Shown: positions 37,902-47,144, numbered from the stretch's first letter. The stretch: 64,000 bases of DNA from JAHBVL01 sp963712055 (GCA_963712055.1 CAVQGN010000002.1:62001-126000); one strand, 5' to 3'. Notes: a model not told the origin generated them from the letters alone. Numbers and translations: made by a program.

Positions 37902-38963
37902 GTGAATACAGCGCTTGAGGGCCAGCAAAGTGTCGGCATTGTGTCCGACCGTGGAAAAGCGGTCATTGCCGAGAACCTGGTCAAGATTTACAACAGCACC
38001 GGCCACGAAGTGCGAGCACTCGATGGGCTTAGCCTGACGGTAGACGAAGGACGCGTGCTTGGACTCCTCGGGCCAAACGGCGCGGGGAAAACAACAACGG
38101 TCCGAATTCTGGCCACGCTTCTGAGCGCCGACTCTGGCAGCGCTACCGTCTGTGGCTATGACGTGTTCAAGAATCCAGATGATGTGCGCGCAAACATCGG
38201 TATTTCCGGTCAGTACGCTTCGGTAGATGAGAACCTTACAGGTCGCGAAAATCTCTACCTCTTTGCCAGGCTGTACCAGCAGTCGAAGCAGGATGCCTGG
38301 GCGCGAGCCGATGAACTGCTCGAGCGGTTCGACCTCACCGAGTCAGCAAATCGGGTCGTCAAGGGCTATTCCGGCGGTATGCGCCGACGTCTCGATCTTG
38401 CCGGAGCGCTTGTCGGGCGGCCTCGACTCCTGATTCTCGATGAGCCAACTACGGGCCTCGATCCCCGTAGTCGCTTCGCGATGTGGGATGTCATCCGGGA
38501 TCGCGTGAAAGAAGGCACGACCATTCTGCTGACAACACAGTATCTCGAGGAAGCCGACGAACTCGCGCACACAATCGCCGTTGTTAACCACGGGCGCATC
38601 ATTGCCGAGGGCACAGCCGACCAACTGAAAGCTGACATCGGCGGAGAACGAATCGAAGTTGTCATCAGCAACCGCGATCAGGTAGAGCTTGTCGGCGAAA
38701 TCATATCGAAGGGATACGCGAAGGATTTGACCTGGGACGACCACACGCGCCGTCTGACCGCTCCGGCTCATGGCGGCATGGAGCGACTCAGCCAGATCAT
38801 TCGCGATCTCGGCGATCACGGAGTCGAGATCGACGACATCGGTCTTCGGCGTCCAACTCTCGACGACGTGTTTCTGGCACTCACGGGCCACGCCGCTTCG
38901 CCCGCAAATGACGAAGAAGAGATCGAAATCGAGCCCTCGACAGAAAGGAATCCAGGCCTATGA
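37902..38963 (+). CDS. ABC exporter ATP-binding protein, DrrA family
   Basis: ATPase subunit of a daunorubicin-resistance-type exporter, 353 residues. Walker A GPNGAGKTTT, the signature YSGGMRRRLDLA and Walker B LLILDEPTTGLDP are intact. After the nucleotide-binding domain there is the DrrA-type C-terminal domain and an acidic tail (DEEEIEIEPS). Start is GTG 37902 after a GGGGG ribosome binding site. Overlaps the permease gene by 4 bases. Substrate unknown. Confidence 0.92.
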   Translation: MNTALEGQQSVGIVSDRGKAVIAENLVKIYNSTGHEVRALDGLSLTVDEGRVLGLLGPNGAGKTTTVRILATLLSADSGSATVCGYDVFKNPDDVRANIGISGQYASVDENLTGRENLYLFARLYQQSKQDAWARADELLERFDLTESANRVVKGYSGGMRRRLDLAGALVGRPRLLILDEPTTGLDPRSRFAMWDVIRDRVKEGTTILLTTQYLEEADELAHTIAVVNHGRIIAEGTADQLKADIGGERIEVVISNRDQVELVGEIISKGYAKDLTWDDHTRRLTAPAHGGMERLSQIIRDLGDHGVEIDDIGLRRPTLDDVFLALTGHAASPANDEEEIEIEPSTERNPGL

Positions 38964-39784
38964 CAGCCCCCTCTGCTCCGATACAAGCCGCAACAAAATC
39001 AAGTCCAGTCGCCGACGGCCTCGTGGTGGCGTGGCGCAATCTCAAGCGCGTTCCCCGGATCCCAGAGCTGGCCATCTTCGCGGTGATCCAGTCGATCATG
39101 TTCGTTCTCCTTTTTGCGTTTGTTTTCGGAGGCGCCATCCCCCTGCCCGACGGCGGATCCTACCGGGAATTCCTGATGCCCGGGATCTTCGCGCAAACCG
39201 TCTGTTTCGCGGCAGCGACCACGGCTGTCGGCATCACCGATGACATGCAGAAAGGGATTATCGATCGGTTTCGCTCTCTGCCAATGTCGAGATCAGCGTA
39301 TCTCAGCGGTCGAGCGGTTTTTGATCTCATTTACAACTCTGGAATCCTCGTTGTCCTGATGCTGAGCGGTCTCGCCGTCGGCTGGCGGGTGCACAGCACG
39401 GTGCCGGATTTTCTCTTTGGTGTGCTACTCCTGCTCTTGTTCACGTTCGCAATGTCGTGGGTCGGGATTTTCCTGGGTCTCTGGATGAAAACAGCCGAAA
39501 CTGCGCAACAGATCGGTTTTGTCACGATCTTCCCGTTGACGTTCATATCGAACGTGTTTGTTCCTCCCCAGTCGCTGCCTACCTGGCTTCAACCGGTAGC
39601 GGAGTGGAATCCCGTCAGCACACTTTCGGCAGCGACTCGCGAACTCTGGGGAAACCCAAATCCCTATGCGTCGGACGCCTTTCCGTCGCAGCAGCCGGCG
39701 CTCATGACGATCATCTGGGTAGTCATTATCGTGGCAGTCTTTGCGCCACTGGGGATCCGGAAGTATCGCGCACTAAGTCGTTAG
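38960..39784 (+). CDS. ABC-2 type permease, DrrB family
   Basis: Membrane partner of the preceding ATPase, 274 residues with about six transmembrane segments. The start of the domain reads WRNLKRVPRIPELAIFAVIQ and MPGIFAQTVCFAA, then DMQKGIIDRFRSLPMSRSAYL, the conserved ABC-2 permease loop. The pair would export a hydrophobic compound such as a drug or lipid. Followed by a strong terminator. Confidence 0.9.
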   Translation: MTAPSAPIQAATKSSPVADGLVVAWRNLKRVPRIPELAIFAVIQSIMFVLLFAFVFGGAIPLPDGGSYREFLMPGIFAQTVCFAAATTAVGITDDMQKGIIDRFRSLPMSRSAYLSGRAVFDLIYNSGILVVLMLSGLAVGWRVHSTVPDFLFGVLLLLLFTFAMSWVGIFLGLWMKTAETAQQIGFVTIFPLTFISNVFVPPQSLPTWLQPVAEWNPVSTLSAATRELWGNPNPYASDAFPSQQPALMTIIWVVIIVAVFAPLGIRKYRALSR

Positions 39785-39804
39785 CGTTCGGTGACGAGAA
39801 ATCC

Positions 39805-39842
39805 AAACGGCCGTGGCTTCTTGATTGCCACGGCCGTTTTTT
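39805..39842 (+). terminator. Intrinsic terminator after the ABC exporter operon
   Basis: A 13-bp stem AAACGGCCGTGGC (39805-39817) and GCCACGGCCGTTT (39827-39839) with a 9-base loop, ending in a T run. It lies between convergent operons; the A run on the other side makes it usable for the DAHP synthase transcript as well. Confidence 0.88.
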
Positions 39843-39866
39843 ACCATTAGTTTATCGGTGTCCCGG

Positions 39867-41132
39867 TCAACTCTTGCCATTTCGGCGACGCAGAACTGCT
39901 TCCGCGAGTGACTCGAGCACTGGTTCAGTCATTGCCCAGCCCATGCAGGAATCCGTCACGCTCTGACCATACGTCATGCCGGCCGTATCCCCGAGGTCCT
40001 GGCGGCCATCTTCAAGGAAACTCTCGAGCATGACTCCGAAGATTCCTTGCTGCCCGCTGGCGACCTGATCGGCGATCGAGGCTGCGGCAATCGGTTGTTT
40101 TCGAAAATCCTTGGAACTATTGCCATGACTGGCATCGACCATGAGTTTCGGTGGCAAACCGGCCTTTTCGAGTCGTTCCAGCGCTTCCCGGATGTGGTGA
40201 TCATCGTAGTTTGGGCCGGTTGCACCGCCGCGGAGTATCACGTGGGTGTCACGATTCCCTTTCGTTTCCACGATCCCGGCCAGACCATGATCGGTGACGC
40301 TCATGAAATGGTGGGGAAATGCAGCAGCACCCATCGCATCGATCGCGACCTGGATATCGCCGCTGGTAGCGTTCTTGAACCCGACCGGCATCGACAGCCC
40401 CGACGCAAGATTGCGGTGGACCTGGCTTTCGGTCGTGCGGGCGCCGATTGCCGCCCAGGCCACCGAATCGGCGATGAACTGAGGGGAAACCGGGTCGAGG
40501 AACTCGCAACCAGCCGGAAGACCGAGTTCCATGACGTCGAGGAGCAATTTGCGAGCGATGTGAAGTCCCTCGTTGACGGCAAAGCTGTTGTCACCGCGCG
40601 GATCGTTGATCAAACCCTTCCAGCCGACTGTCGTTCGGGGTTTCTCGAAATAGACACGCATGACCGTCACGATCTCGTTATCGAGTCGCTGAGCAACTTC
40701 TGCCAAGCGCCCGGCGTAGTCGAGAGCAGCATTGGCATCATGGATCGAACAGGGGCCGACTACCACAACAAGGCGGTCGTCCAGTCCATTCAGGATCCGA
40801 CTAATCTCAGTCCGCGTCCTTTGGACGAGAATTGCGGCTTCGGCCGGAAGCGGCAAGTTTTCCATCAGGATGGCAGGAGGCACCAGTGGTCTGATGGCCG
40901 CGATCCGGAGATCGCTCGTGACAGGCGATGCGGTATCGGTCGAACGTGCAATCCGGACGACGCCTGGCATGGCCGCGATCTGATCGCTGGCGTCACGTAT
41001 CGGTTTCCCTTCAAGCAACAACAGTGTCGGACTGCCATCGAAAACCGTTGGTGAAAAACCAACATCCCGCGCCAACTGCCTCACCTCCTCGATTGCTTCC
41101 GAGGAGGAGTCCATATCCATTACCACGAGCAT
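39867..41132 (-). CDS. DAHP synthase, type I-alpha catalytic domain with N-terminal ferredoxin-like domain
   Basis: First enzyme of the shikimate pathway, condensing PEP and erythrose-4-phosphate. Residues from about 85 on match the AroF/G/H (type I-alpha) enzymes: LVVVVGPCSIHD, MRVYFEKPRTTVGWKGL, GARTTESQVHR, PVGFKNATSGD and VDASHGNSSKDF. The first about 75 residues (MLVVMDMDSSSEAIEEV to PGVVRIARS) look like the ferredoxin-like regulatory domain normally attached to type I-beta enzymes such as that of Thermotoga. This combination suggests feedback control through the added domain, an inference. Downstream of mutM on the same strand. Confidence 0.9.
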   Translation of the reverse strand: MLVVMDMDSSSEAIEEVRQLARDVGFSPTVFDGSPTLLLLEGKPIRDASDQIAAMPGVVRIARSTDTASPVTSDLRIAAIRPLVPPAILMENLPLPAEAAILVQRTRTEISRILNGLDDRLVVVVGPCSIHDANAALDYAGRLAEVAQRLDNEIVTVMRVYFEKPRTTVGWKGLINDPRGDNSFAVNEGLHIARKLLLDVMELGLPAGCEFLDPVSPQFIADSVAWAAIGARTTESQVHRNLASGLSMPVGFKNATSGDIQVAIDAMGAAAFPHHFMSVTDHGLAGIVETKGNRDTHVILRGGATGPNYDDHHIREALERLEKAGLPPKLMVDASHGNSSKDFRKQPIAAASIADQVASGQQGIFGVMLESFLEDGRQDLGDTAGMTYGQSVTDSCMGWAMTEPVLESLAEAVLRRRNGKS

Positions 41133-41224
41133 GAGCGTTTCTTTCGGGTTCAGACCAATCGTATCGACGCGCTAGTCTAGCGTGGAAACGATCGACCAGG
41201 ATGTCATTTAGGCGGATGCTCCGT

Positions 41225-42064
41225 TTATTCGGTTCGAAGCACCTGGCAGTGTTCACAAAGATGACTACTCCGACCGCCTGCCTGGATGCAGATCAATTGA
41301 CCACCACAGCGTGGGCACGGAACCTGAGCGCGACCTTTGCCATAGACCTGCAAGGCGAGTTGGTTTTCCCCCTTCGCACCCTCATGGTCGGCATACGATG
41401 AAAACGACGTGCCGCGATGATCGATTGCGGCCCGCAGCACCTGACGGACGGCCCGGACCAGCGCTGTGCATTCGACTGGTGTCAGCAGACCCGCAGGAGT
41501 CAACGGGTGGATGCGTGCTTGGAACAGAGCCTCATCCGCATAGATGTTGCCGACTCCGGCGATCAAGTGCTGATCGAGCAGGAAGGCCTTGATTGGACGT
41601 TTTCTGTTCTTCGTTGCATTCGACAGCCAATCGCCAGTGAACTGCCGTGAGAGTGGTTCGATGCCGAGTTTCGTATCGAGCGCTTTCAGTCCATCCTGAT
41701 CGAGCAAGACGATGCGGCCGAACTTACGCTGATCCGCGAACCTGAGCGCGTGTCCACTTTCGAACGCAATCGAGGCTCGCTCAAAGCGGATCGGGTCATC
41801 CCCGGTTGGGAGAACGCGGACCTGACCGGTCATGCGGAGATGGATCTCGATTGCACCGTCATCGTCGAGCATGATCAACAGATACTTGCCCCGGCGTTCG
41901 ATGGAAGTGATCGAACGACCTTGCACAGCATCCGTAAACGCAGAAACCGACGGCGGATCGAGTACCGTTTCGTCGTCGAATACGGAAACCGTGACCATGA
42001 CCTCTCCTGGGAGTCGCCCAGCGAGTCCGCGTCGAATCGTTTCGACTTCGGGGAGTTCAGGCAT
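41225..42064 (-). CDS. mutM: Formamidopyrimidine-DNA glycosylase
   Basis: Base-excision repair enzyme removing 8-oxoguanine and FaPy lesions, 279 residues. The start must be ATG 42064 because the catalytic Pro2 and Glu3 follow it directly (MPELPEVETIRRGL); a GTG at 42076 in frame would destroy the active site. The helix-two-turn-helix has AGVGNIYADEALFQARIHP, and the C-terminal zinc finger has CPRCGG and CEHCQVL. All expected catalytic residues are present. Confidence 0.96.
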   Translation of the reverse strand: MPELPEVETIRRGLAGRLPGEVMVTVSVFDDETVLDPPSVSAFTDAVQGRSITSIERRGKYLLIMLDDDGAIEIHLRMTGQVRVLPTGDDPIRFERASIAFESGHALRFADQRKFGRIVLLDQDGLKALDTKLGIEPLSRQFTGDWLSNATKNRKRPIKAFLLDQHLIAGVGNIYADEALFQARIHPLTPAGLLTPVECTALVRAVRQVLRAAIDHRGTSFSSYADHEGAKGENQLALQVYGKGRAQVPCPRCGGQLICIQAGGRSSHLCEHCQVLRTE

Positions 42065-42123
42065 GATTGCTCGCACTGAACGAAGACTCCAGGGTTCTCA
42101 ATTTCGGAAGCGTTTCCAAGCGC

Positions 42124-42981
42124 TTAGCCTTTGGTCGCGCCACCAGTGAGGCCCTGAACCATGAATCGTTGCGCAGCGAAATAAAGGATGATCACCGGAA
42201 GCGAGGAAAGCACCGCACCTGCCATGATCGGGCCCCAGAGAAAAACGTCTCCTGTGATCAGATAGTTCAACCCGAGCGGAACGGTGCGTTTGCTTTCGGA
42301 CGTGATGAAGATCAGTGCCAGCAGCAGTTCGTTCCAAGCGCCGGTGAAGGTGAAGATACTCACCGCCGCCAGACCCGGGGCTGAAAGCGGCAACAAGATC
42401 CGGAAAAGCGCACCCAGACGGGTCGATCCATCGACCATTGCCTGTTCTTCGAGGTCGGCCGGAACACTGCGGAAATACCCGGAAAGCAACCAGGTGCTCA
42501 GTGGGATCGAAAATGTCAAATACACCACGATGAGTCCAAATAGCGAATTTCCAAGGTTCAATCTCGCGACCACGACAGACAGAGGAATAAACAACAGCGA
42601 AACGGGCGTGAGGTAGGCGAAGAAGATCAACCGGCCCACCAGACCACGGAACTTGTAGCGGAAACGAACAAGGCTGTAGGCGGCGAAGGAAGCCACCACG
42701 ACCGAAAGGATGGTGACCGAGGTGGCAACAATCACGCTATTGCGGATATTGACCAGGAAGTCCTTTTCATCGATCAGGATCCGATAGTTGTCCATCGTGA
42801 CCTGATCGGGCCAGAGCGATGGTGTCCTGTAAATATCTCGCGGAATCTTGAGCGAGATGGTCAGCATCCAATAGACCGGAAAAATGATCACGGCAGCGAG
42901 CACAAGGAGAATTCCATAGATCAGGAGTGGTTTGCCAATTCGTGTGAGTCGCGACTGACCCGGAGATGTCATCGTTGCCAT
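42124..42981 (-). CDS. Carbohydrate ABC transporter permease, MalG type
   Basis: Inner-membrane subunit of a CUT1 sugar importer, 285 residues with six transmembrane helices. The cytoplasmic EAA loop that docks the ATPase reads EEQAMVDGSTRLGALFRILLP. WNELLLALIF is also typical of the MalG group. It follows the MalF-type permease with a 1-base overlap. No ATPase gene is in the cluster, so a shared MsmK-like ATPase elsewhere is likely. Confidence 0.93.
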   Translation of the reverse strand: MATMTSPGQSRLTRIGKPLLIYGILLVLAAVIIFPVYWMLTISLKIPRDIYRTPSLWPDQVTMDNYRILIDEKDFLVNIRNSVIVATSVTILSVVVASFAAYSLVRFRYKFRGLVGRLIFFAYLTPVSLLFIPLSVVVARLNLGNSLFGLIVVYLTFSIPLSTWLLSGYFRSVPADLEEQAMVDGSTRLGALFRILLPLSAPGLAAVSIFTFTGAWNELLLALIFITSESKRTVPLGLNYLITGDVFLWGPIMAGAVLSSLPVIILYFAAQRFMVQGLTGGATKG

Positions 42982-43901
42982 TACTCATCCTCCCTGATCA
43001 GCCACGTCATCACGAAAACAAGAATCAACAATGCGGGAACCATCGCCACGGAAACGGCAGCGGCTTCACCCAACCGTTGGGTTTGCATACCGAAATACGC
43101 GAGCACTGGGAAAACCATGGTCGCGTCGGACGGTCCGCCCTGGGTCATGATCCAGATGTTCTCGAAACTGTTCGCCGTCCAGATTGACGAAAGCAGCACC
43201 ACTACCAGCACAACATGCCTCAGAAATGGCCAGGTGACGGCACGAAAGCGCTGGATCGAGTTGGCGCCATCGATCTTGGCAGCTTCATACAGGTCCGCCG
43301 GAACTGTTTGCAGGGCCGCCAGAAATGAGATCACCCAGAAGGGAAAACCTCGCCAGATCGTGGCAAATATCACCGCCGGGAGAGCGGTCGACTTCTGACC
43401 GAGCCAGTCGATGATTTCTGGATGGATGCCGGTCTCGGTCAGGATCAGGTTGATTCCGCCGCCAATCGGCATAAAGAGCAAGCGCCAGATCAGAAACGCA
43501 ACGAAACCAGGCATCGCCCATGGCAGAAGAACGAGCGCCCGGGCAGCTCCTCGACCACGAATCTTTTCGTTCAGAATCAGCGCCAGCCCGAGACCGATGA
43601 CAAGTTTGATGATGTCCGAAACGACCACGATCGTAATCGTGTTTCGGACAGTCTTTTCAAAACTCGCCGTCTTGGACAGATACCGGTAGTTGTCGAGTCC
43701 GATCCACTCCCCTGTGGCTCCAACGATGCGGTCCGTAAACGAGATATAGATCGCAAACACGAAGGGATAGGCGACGAGACCGATCAGCAGGATCAGCGCT
43801 GGCAACACCAGCAAATAACCCCAGAGTGCCTGCCGTTGGGAAAACGTAATCCGCCATCGAGAACCGTCCGGTTCGATCGATTCGGGTGTGACCGCTGCCA
43901 T
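42981..43901 (-). CDS. Carbohydrate ABC transporter permease, MalF type
   Basis: Partner permease, 306 residues, six transmembrane helices after a polar N-terminus. The EAA loop is YEAAKIDGANSIQRFRAVTWP. LLPWAMPGFVAFLIWRLLF and SIWTANSFENIWIMTQGGP are characteristic. It lies between the binding-protein gene (140 bases upstream, with a strong hairpin in the gap) and the MalG-type permease. Confidence 0.93.
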   Translation of the reverse strand: MAAVTPESIEPDGSRWRITFSQRQALWGYLLVLPALILLIGLVAYPFVFAIYISFTDRIVGATGEWIGLDNYRYLSKTASFEKTVRNTITIVVVSDIIKLVIGLGLALILNEKIRGRGAARALVLLPWAMPGFVAFLIWRLLFMPIGGGINLILTETGIHPEIIDWLGQKSTALPAVIFATIWRGFPFWVISFLAALQTVPADLYEAAKIDGANSIQRFRAVTWPFLRHVVLVVVLLSSIWTANSFENIWIMTQGGPSDATMVFPVLAYFGMQTQRLGEAAAVSVAMVPALLILVFVMTWLIREDE

Positions 43902-43966
43902 CTTGTTCCCTTGTCTGTCTCGGGTGAATCAACTTTGCCCTATCAAGCGGGCAACCACTGTCAGAT

Positions 43967-43997
43967 GAGCCATGGGAGCGTGACGCTCCCATGGCTC
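43967..43997. promoter_or_regulatory. Strong hairpin between binding-protein and permease genes
   Basis: A perfect 14-bp stem GAGCCATGGGAGCG (43967-43980), loop TGA, CGCTCCCATGGCTC (43984-43997). In the direction of transcription (minus) it has no T run, so it is better read as an mRNA-stabilising or attenuating hairpin at the 3' end of the binding-protein message than as a full terminator. Confidence 0.7.
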
Positions 43998-44041
43998 GAT
44001 TCTGACTGACTCAGTCAGGTCACGGCTACCGTGAGTACTGA

Positions 44042-45367
44042 CTACTGGTACTTGTCGTAGATGAGCTGTCCCTGTTCCTGCGCTTCAGCGATCGCATCAT
44101 CGATTGACATGCCGTCGATCACCACCCGCTGGACCATCTTCGGAACGATGAAGTTCGCGGAGAAGTCGGCATAGGCGGTGTTGTAGACATCGGGAGCACC
44201 GGGCGCGGTACCGTTTTTCACCAGATCGAGGAGTCCAACATGGACGGCGTCGTCAGTGAAGATCGGGAACGCTTCCTGCTCGCCCAGTACTGGTCCATAA
44301 ATGGCGACGTTGTAATACGCCTCCATGAACTCCGGATTGGCGAGGTACTCGATCAACGCTTTCGCGGTGTCGACATCTTCCGTCGTTGTTGGAATCGCGC
44401 GGAAGTTCGGACCATGTGGCGCAACCTGCATAACCGGGCCGGCTGGCAGCGCCGAGAAGGTCGTAGCGGCGTCGAGTTCTGGATCGTCGTTCAGCATTGC
44501 CAGGTGCACACTGCCTGGATTCGCAATGAAGATCGCTTGGCCGGAAAGATAGGCGGTGTTGTCACCGGCACCATCCCAGGTCGTCGCACCCGGCGGGAAG
44601 AGACCATCCGCGAACGCGCCGGTCACCCATTCCATGTAGGCCCGGGTCTCGGCTGAATCGAGGGTCACGATTTTGCCTTCGTCGTCGGCAATCCGACCAC
44701 CAAAGGACTGCAGCACTGACATTTGCAGGTTACCGTCACCAACGTTAGACAGCGCAAATCCCATGCCGAACAAGGGCGGTTCCTGCGCGGCCGTGGCCAT
44801 TTCACGCAGCTCCTGCCATGTCGCTGGTGGTGGGGCCAAACTGGCGGCTTCAAGAGCATCCCGGCGGGAATACAGAAGGTTCCCGGATGATCCAAACGGA
44901 ACACCCGTACGAGCACCTGCGAGCAACGAAGCACTCTCGATCGATGGGAACCAACCACCATGCGCTTCGCCCACCGCCTGGTATGTGTCTTCGAGTTCGA
45001 GCAATTGACCCGTATTGGTCAGCAGGAGCATGAGATCGAGACCAAGGTCGAGCGCAGTCGGCATCGTGCCCGATTCAACTGCCGCGGAAACCTTCTGATT
45101 GGTCTCGTTCTGGTTGATCATGACAACATCGGTTTCGACACCGTTATCAGCGCCCCAGGCATTGATCGTGTCGACCAGAAGGTTATTGGCCTCGTCCGAA
45201 AAAATCAGACCGCCCCAGTAGGTCAATTTTCCGCCACTCTGAATGACCGCTGGTGCGGCATGCGCGCTCAACATATCGCCGAGCCGCGTCGAAGCCACCG
45301 CAGCAGCTCCGCCGGCAGCAATACCACCAACTACTTTTCGTCGTGATACTCGGGTCTTGTCGACCAT
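44042..45367 (-). CDS. Extracellular sugar-binding protein, Tat-exported
   Basis: Substrate-binding protein of the CUT1 importer, 441 residues. The N-terminus carries a twin-arginine signal (SRRKVVGGIAAGGAAA), so it is exported folded. The mature part has the binding-protein layout: GKLTYWGGLIF, NLLVDTINAWG, QAIFIANPGSVHLAML. ATG 45367 follows a perfect GAGGAGG site; an in-frame upstream start at 45451 is unsupported. Divergent from mannonate dehydratase, which points to uronate-type sugars as substrate. Confidence 0.92.
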   Translation of the reverse strand: MVDKTRVSRRKVVGGIAAGGAAAVASTRLGDMLSAHAAPAVIQSGGKLTYWGGLIFSDEANNLLVDTINAWGADNGVETDVVMINQNETNQKVSAAVESGTMPTALDLGLDLMLLLTNTGQLLELEDTYQAVGEAHGGWFPSIESASLLAGARTGVPFGSSGNLLYSRRDALEAASLAPPPATWQELREMATAAQEPPLFGMGFALSNVGDGNLQMSVLQSFGGRIADDEGKIVTLDSAETRAYMEWVTGAFADGLFPPGATTWDGAGDNTAYLSGQAIFIANPGSVHLAMLNDDPELDAATTFSALPAGPVMQVAPHGPNFRAIPTTTEDVDTAKALIEYLANPEFMEAYYNVAIYGPVLGEQEAFPIFTDDAVHVGLLDLVKNGTAPGAPDVYNTAYADFSANFIVPKMVQRVVIDGMSIDDAIAEAQEQGQLIYDKYQ

Positions 45368-45601
45368 TTGAGCCTCCTCGCGAAATTTCGCGCTGACGTC
45401 CCTATTCGTCTCATGCCCCAATGGCAGGAGTGATACCCGTAAGCTAGCCACTTTGCAGGAAGGTTGTCAATAGCATTTGTCGCTTAACTTCCGGAAACTG
45501 CACGCTTGACATTCTTTTCGGCTCGTCGCAAGGTTCACCTCGTTGGAGAGCACTCGCTCTTCCCCGGTTTTGACACAGGTTCGATCGAGAAAGGTGGGTC
45601 G

Positions 45602-46630
45602 ATGGCGATTCGTGTGGCGGTAGGCCAGTTCAACCAGCTGACAGACGAAAAACTCCGGTTCGCGGCTCAGATCGGGGTCTCTGGTGTCCAGATGAATACC
45701 CCTGCTCTCCCGGGTGAAAGTCAATGGGAATTCGAGGATCTCAAGGATCTCGTCGATCGGACTTCGGCTTACGGACTCGTCTTTGAAGCGATCGAGAATG
45801 TTCCGATTCATTTCTACGACAAAGCCATGCTTGGTCTCGAAGGACGTGACGAGCAGATCGTGAACTATCAGGCCACGATCCGCAACCTGGGCAAAGCCGG
45901 TATCCCTATTCTCGGTTTTCACTGGATGCCAAACTCCGTCTGGCGGACGTCGCGGACGGCACCGGGACGCGGAGGCGTGAAAGTCACAGCGTTCGATGGC
46001 AATGCCGTCGACCAAACTTCGGCTTCGGCGCAGCGGGCGATGATTGCGAAAAGCGATGAACGAGTTGATTCAGTTGCCGTCTTCGACGACGAGAAGGTGA
46101 CGGCAGATCAACTCTGGGATAACTATGCGTATTTCATGAACGCAGTACTGCCGGTTGCCGAGGAATCGGGGGTCAAACTGGCATTGCATCCGGACGATCC
46201 TCCCGTCCCGATGCTTGGTGGAGTTGCCCGGATCTTCAGCTCGGTCGAGGGCTTCAAAAAAGGCGAGGAACTGGCGAACAGTCCCGCCTGGGGACTCGAT
46301 CTCTGCCTCGGCTGCTGCTCAGAAATGGTGGGCGGAGCCGTCAATGTGTTCGACATGATCGAGCATTTCGGACCGCGAGGAAAAATCCTCTACATCCATT
46401 TCCGCGATGTGCAGGGGACCGTCCCGACCTTCCAGGAATGCTTTATCGGCGAAGGGAACTACAACCCGGCGAAGGTGATGATGGCGCTGCGGAAAAACGG
46501 CTTTGAGGGATTTCTTCTCGACGATCACGTTCCTCATATGGATGAAGATACCGACTGGGCCCACCGTGGGCGTGCTCACGCGATTGGCTACATGCAGGGA
46601 CTCTTGAACATGGCGGAACTGGTTGATTAG
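45602..46630 (+). CDS. uxuA: Mannonate dehydratase
   Basis: Converts D-mannonate to 2-keto-3-deoxygluconate in hexuronate breakdown, 342 residues. Conserved segments: GFHWMPNSVWRTS, LALHPDDPP, LCLGCCSEM, YIHFRDVQG and DDHVPHM, including the metal-binding Cys and His. ATG 45602 is chosen with AAGGTGGG upstream; 32 further codons upstream in frame lack similarity. The 234-base gap to the binding-protein gene carries divergent promoters; no operator is obvious by eye. Confidence 0.93.
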   Translation: MAIRVAVGQFNQLTDEKLRFAAQIGVSGVQMNTPALPGESQWEFEDLKDLVDRTSAYGLVFEAIENVPIHFYDKAMLGLEGRDEQIVNYQATIRNLGKAGIPILGFHWMPNSVWRTSRTAPGRGGVKVTAFDGNAVDQTSASAQRAMIAKSDERVDSVAVFDDEKVTADQLWDNYAYFMNAVLPVAEESGVKLALHPDDPPVPMLGGVARIFSSVEGFKKGEELANSPAWGLDLCLGCCSEMVGGAVNVFDMIEHFGPRGKILYIHFRDVQGTVPTFQECFIGEGNYNPAKVMMALRKNGFEGFLLDDHVPHMDEDTDWAHRGRAHAIGYMQGLLNMAELVD

Positions 46631-46722
46631 CGCTGCTAGAATCCCGCTGCCGCTCCGCGTTGGCGACGAATTCCAGTCTTGATTGCGGTTCGTCGGACGA
46701 ACAATGAAGGTACTCCGGATTT

Positions 46723-46738
46723 CAGACGGCGCCGTCTG
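46723..46738. promoter_or_regulatory. 16-bp perfect palindrome upstream of HIT gene
   Basis: CAGACGGCGCCGTCTG is a perfect palindrome 57 bases before the HIT start, with a second half-site ACCGTCTG at 46746-46753. It could be an operator or a short hairpin. No regulator is assigned. Confidence 0.4.
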
Positions 46739-46795
46739 GGATGGCACCGTCTGCCATACTCTGATGAGACGACTTGACCCGTGGAGGCGCCGAGA

Positions 46796-47137
46796 GTGGA
46801 TCAGGATTGCGTGTTTTGCAAGATCGTGCGAGGTGATTTCGGAACGACCTTTGTCGCTGAATCCGAGCGCGCCGTGGCCTTCGACGATATAGATCCACTG
46901 GCGCCCGTGCATGTACTCGTGACTCCCAAGGAGCATATCGTTGGCCTGCGGGACGTAGTTGACCCGACGTTGACGGCTGAGATGATCACACTTGTTCAGG
47001 CGGTGGCCGCCCAACAGGGCTTGCTGGAAAGCGGATACCGGGTGGTGACCAACGACGGCGAAGATGGCGGGCAATCGGTGTGGCATCTCCATTTTCACAT
47101 TCTCGGTGGCCGCAAAATGTCCGGAAAGATGGGATGA
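46796..47137 (+). CDS. HIT family nucleotide-binding hydrolase (HINT-like)
   Basis: Histidine-triad purine nucleoside phosphoramidase-type protein, 113 residues. The N-terminus CVFCKIVRGD and the triad HLHFHILGG are diagnostic; PVHVLVTPKEHI is also typical. I chose GTG 46796, with GGAGG 8 bases upstream; GTG 46781 would add five residues and remove that site's spacing. First gene of a HIT-yqeY-ybeY operon. Confidence 0.93.
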   Translation: MDQDCVFCKIVRGDFGTTFVAESERAVAFDDIDPLAPVHVLVTPKEHIVGLRDVVDPTLTAEMITLVQAVAAQQGLLESGYRVVTNDGEDGGQSVWHLHFHILGGRKMSGKMG

Positions 47138-47144
47138 AACCCCG

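Noticed and set aside
40047..41054. 335-codon open frame opposite DAHP synthase
   Set aside because: Antisense shadow of a conserved gene with G+C-rich third positions.
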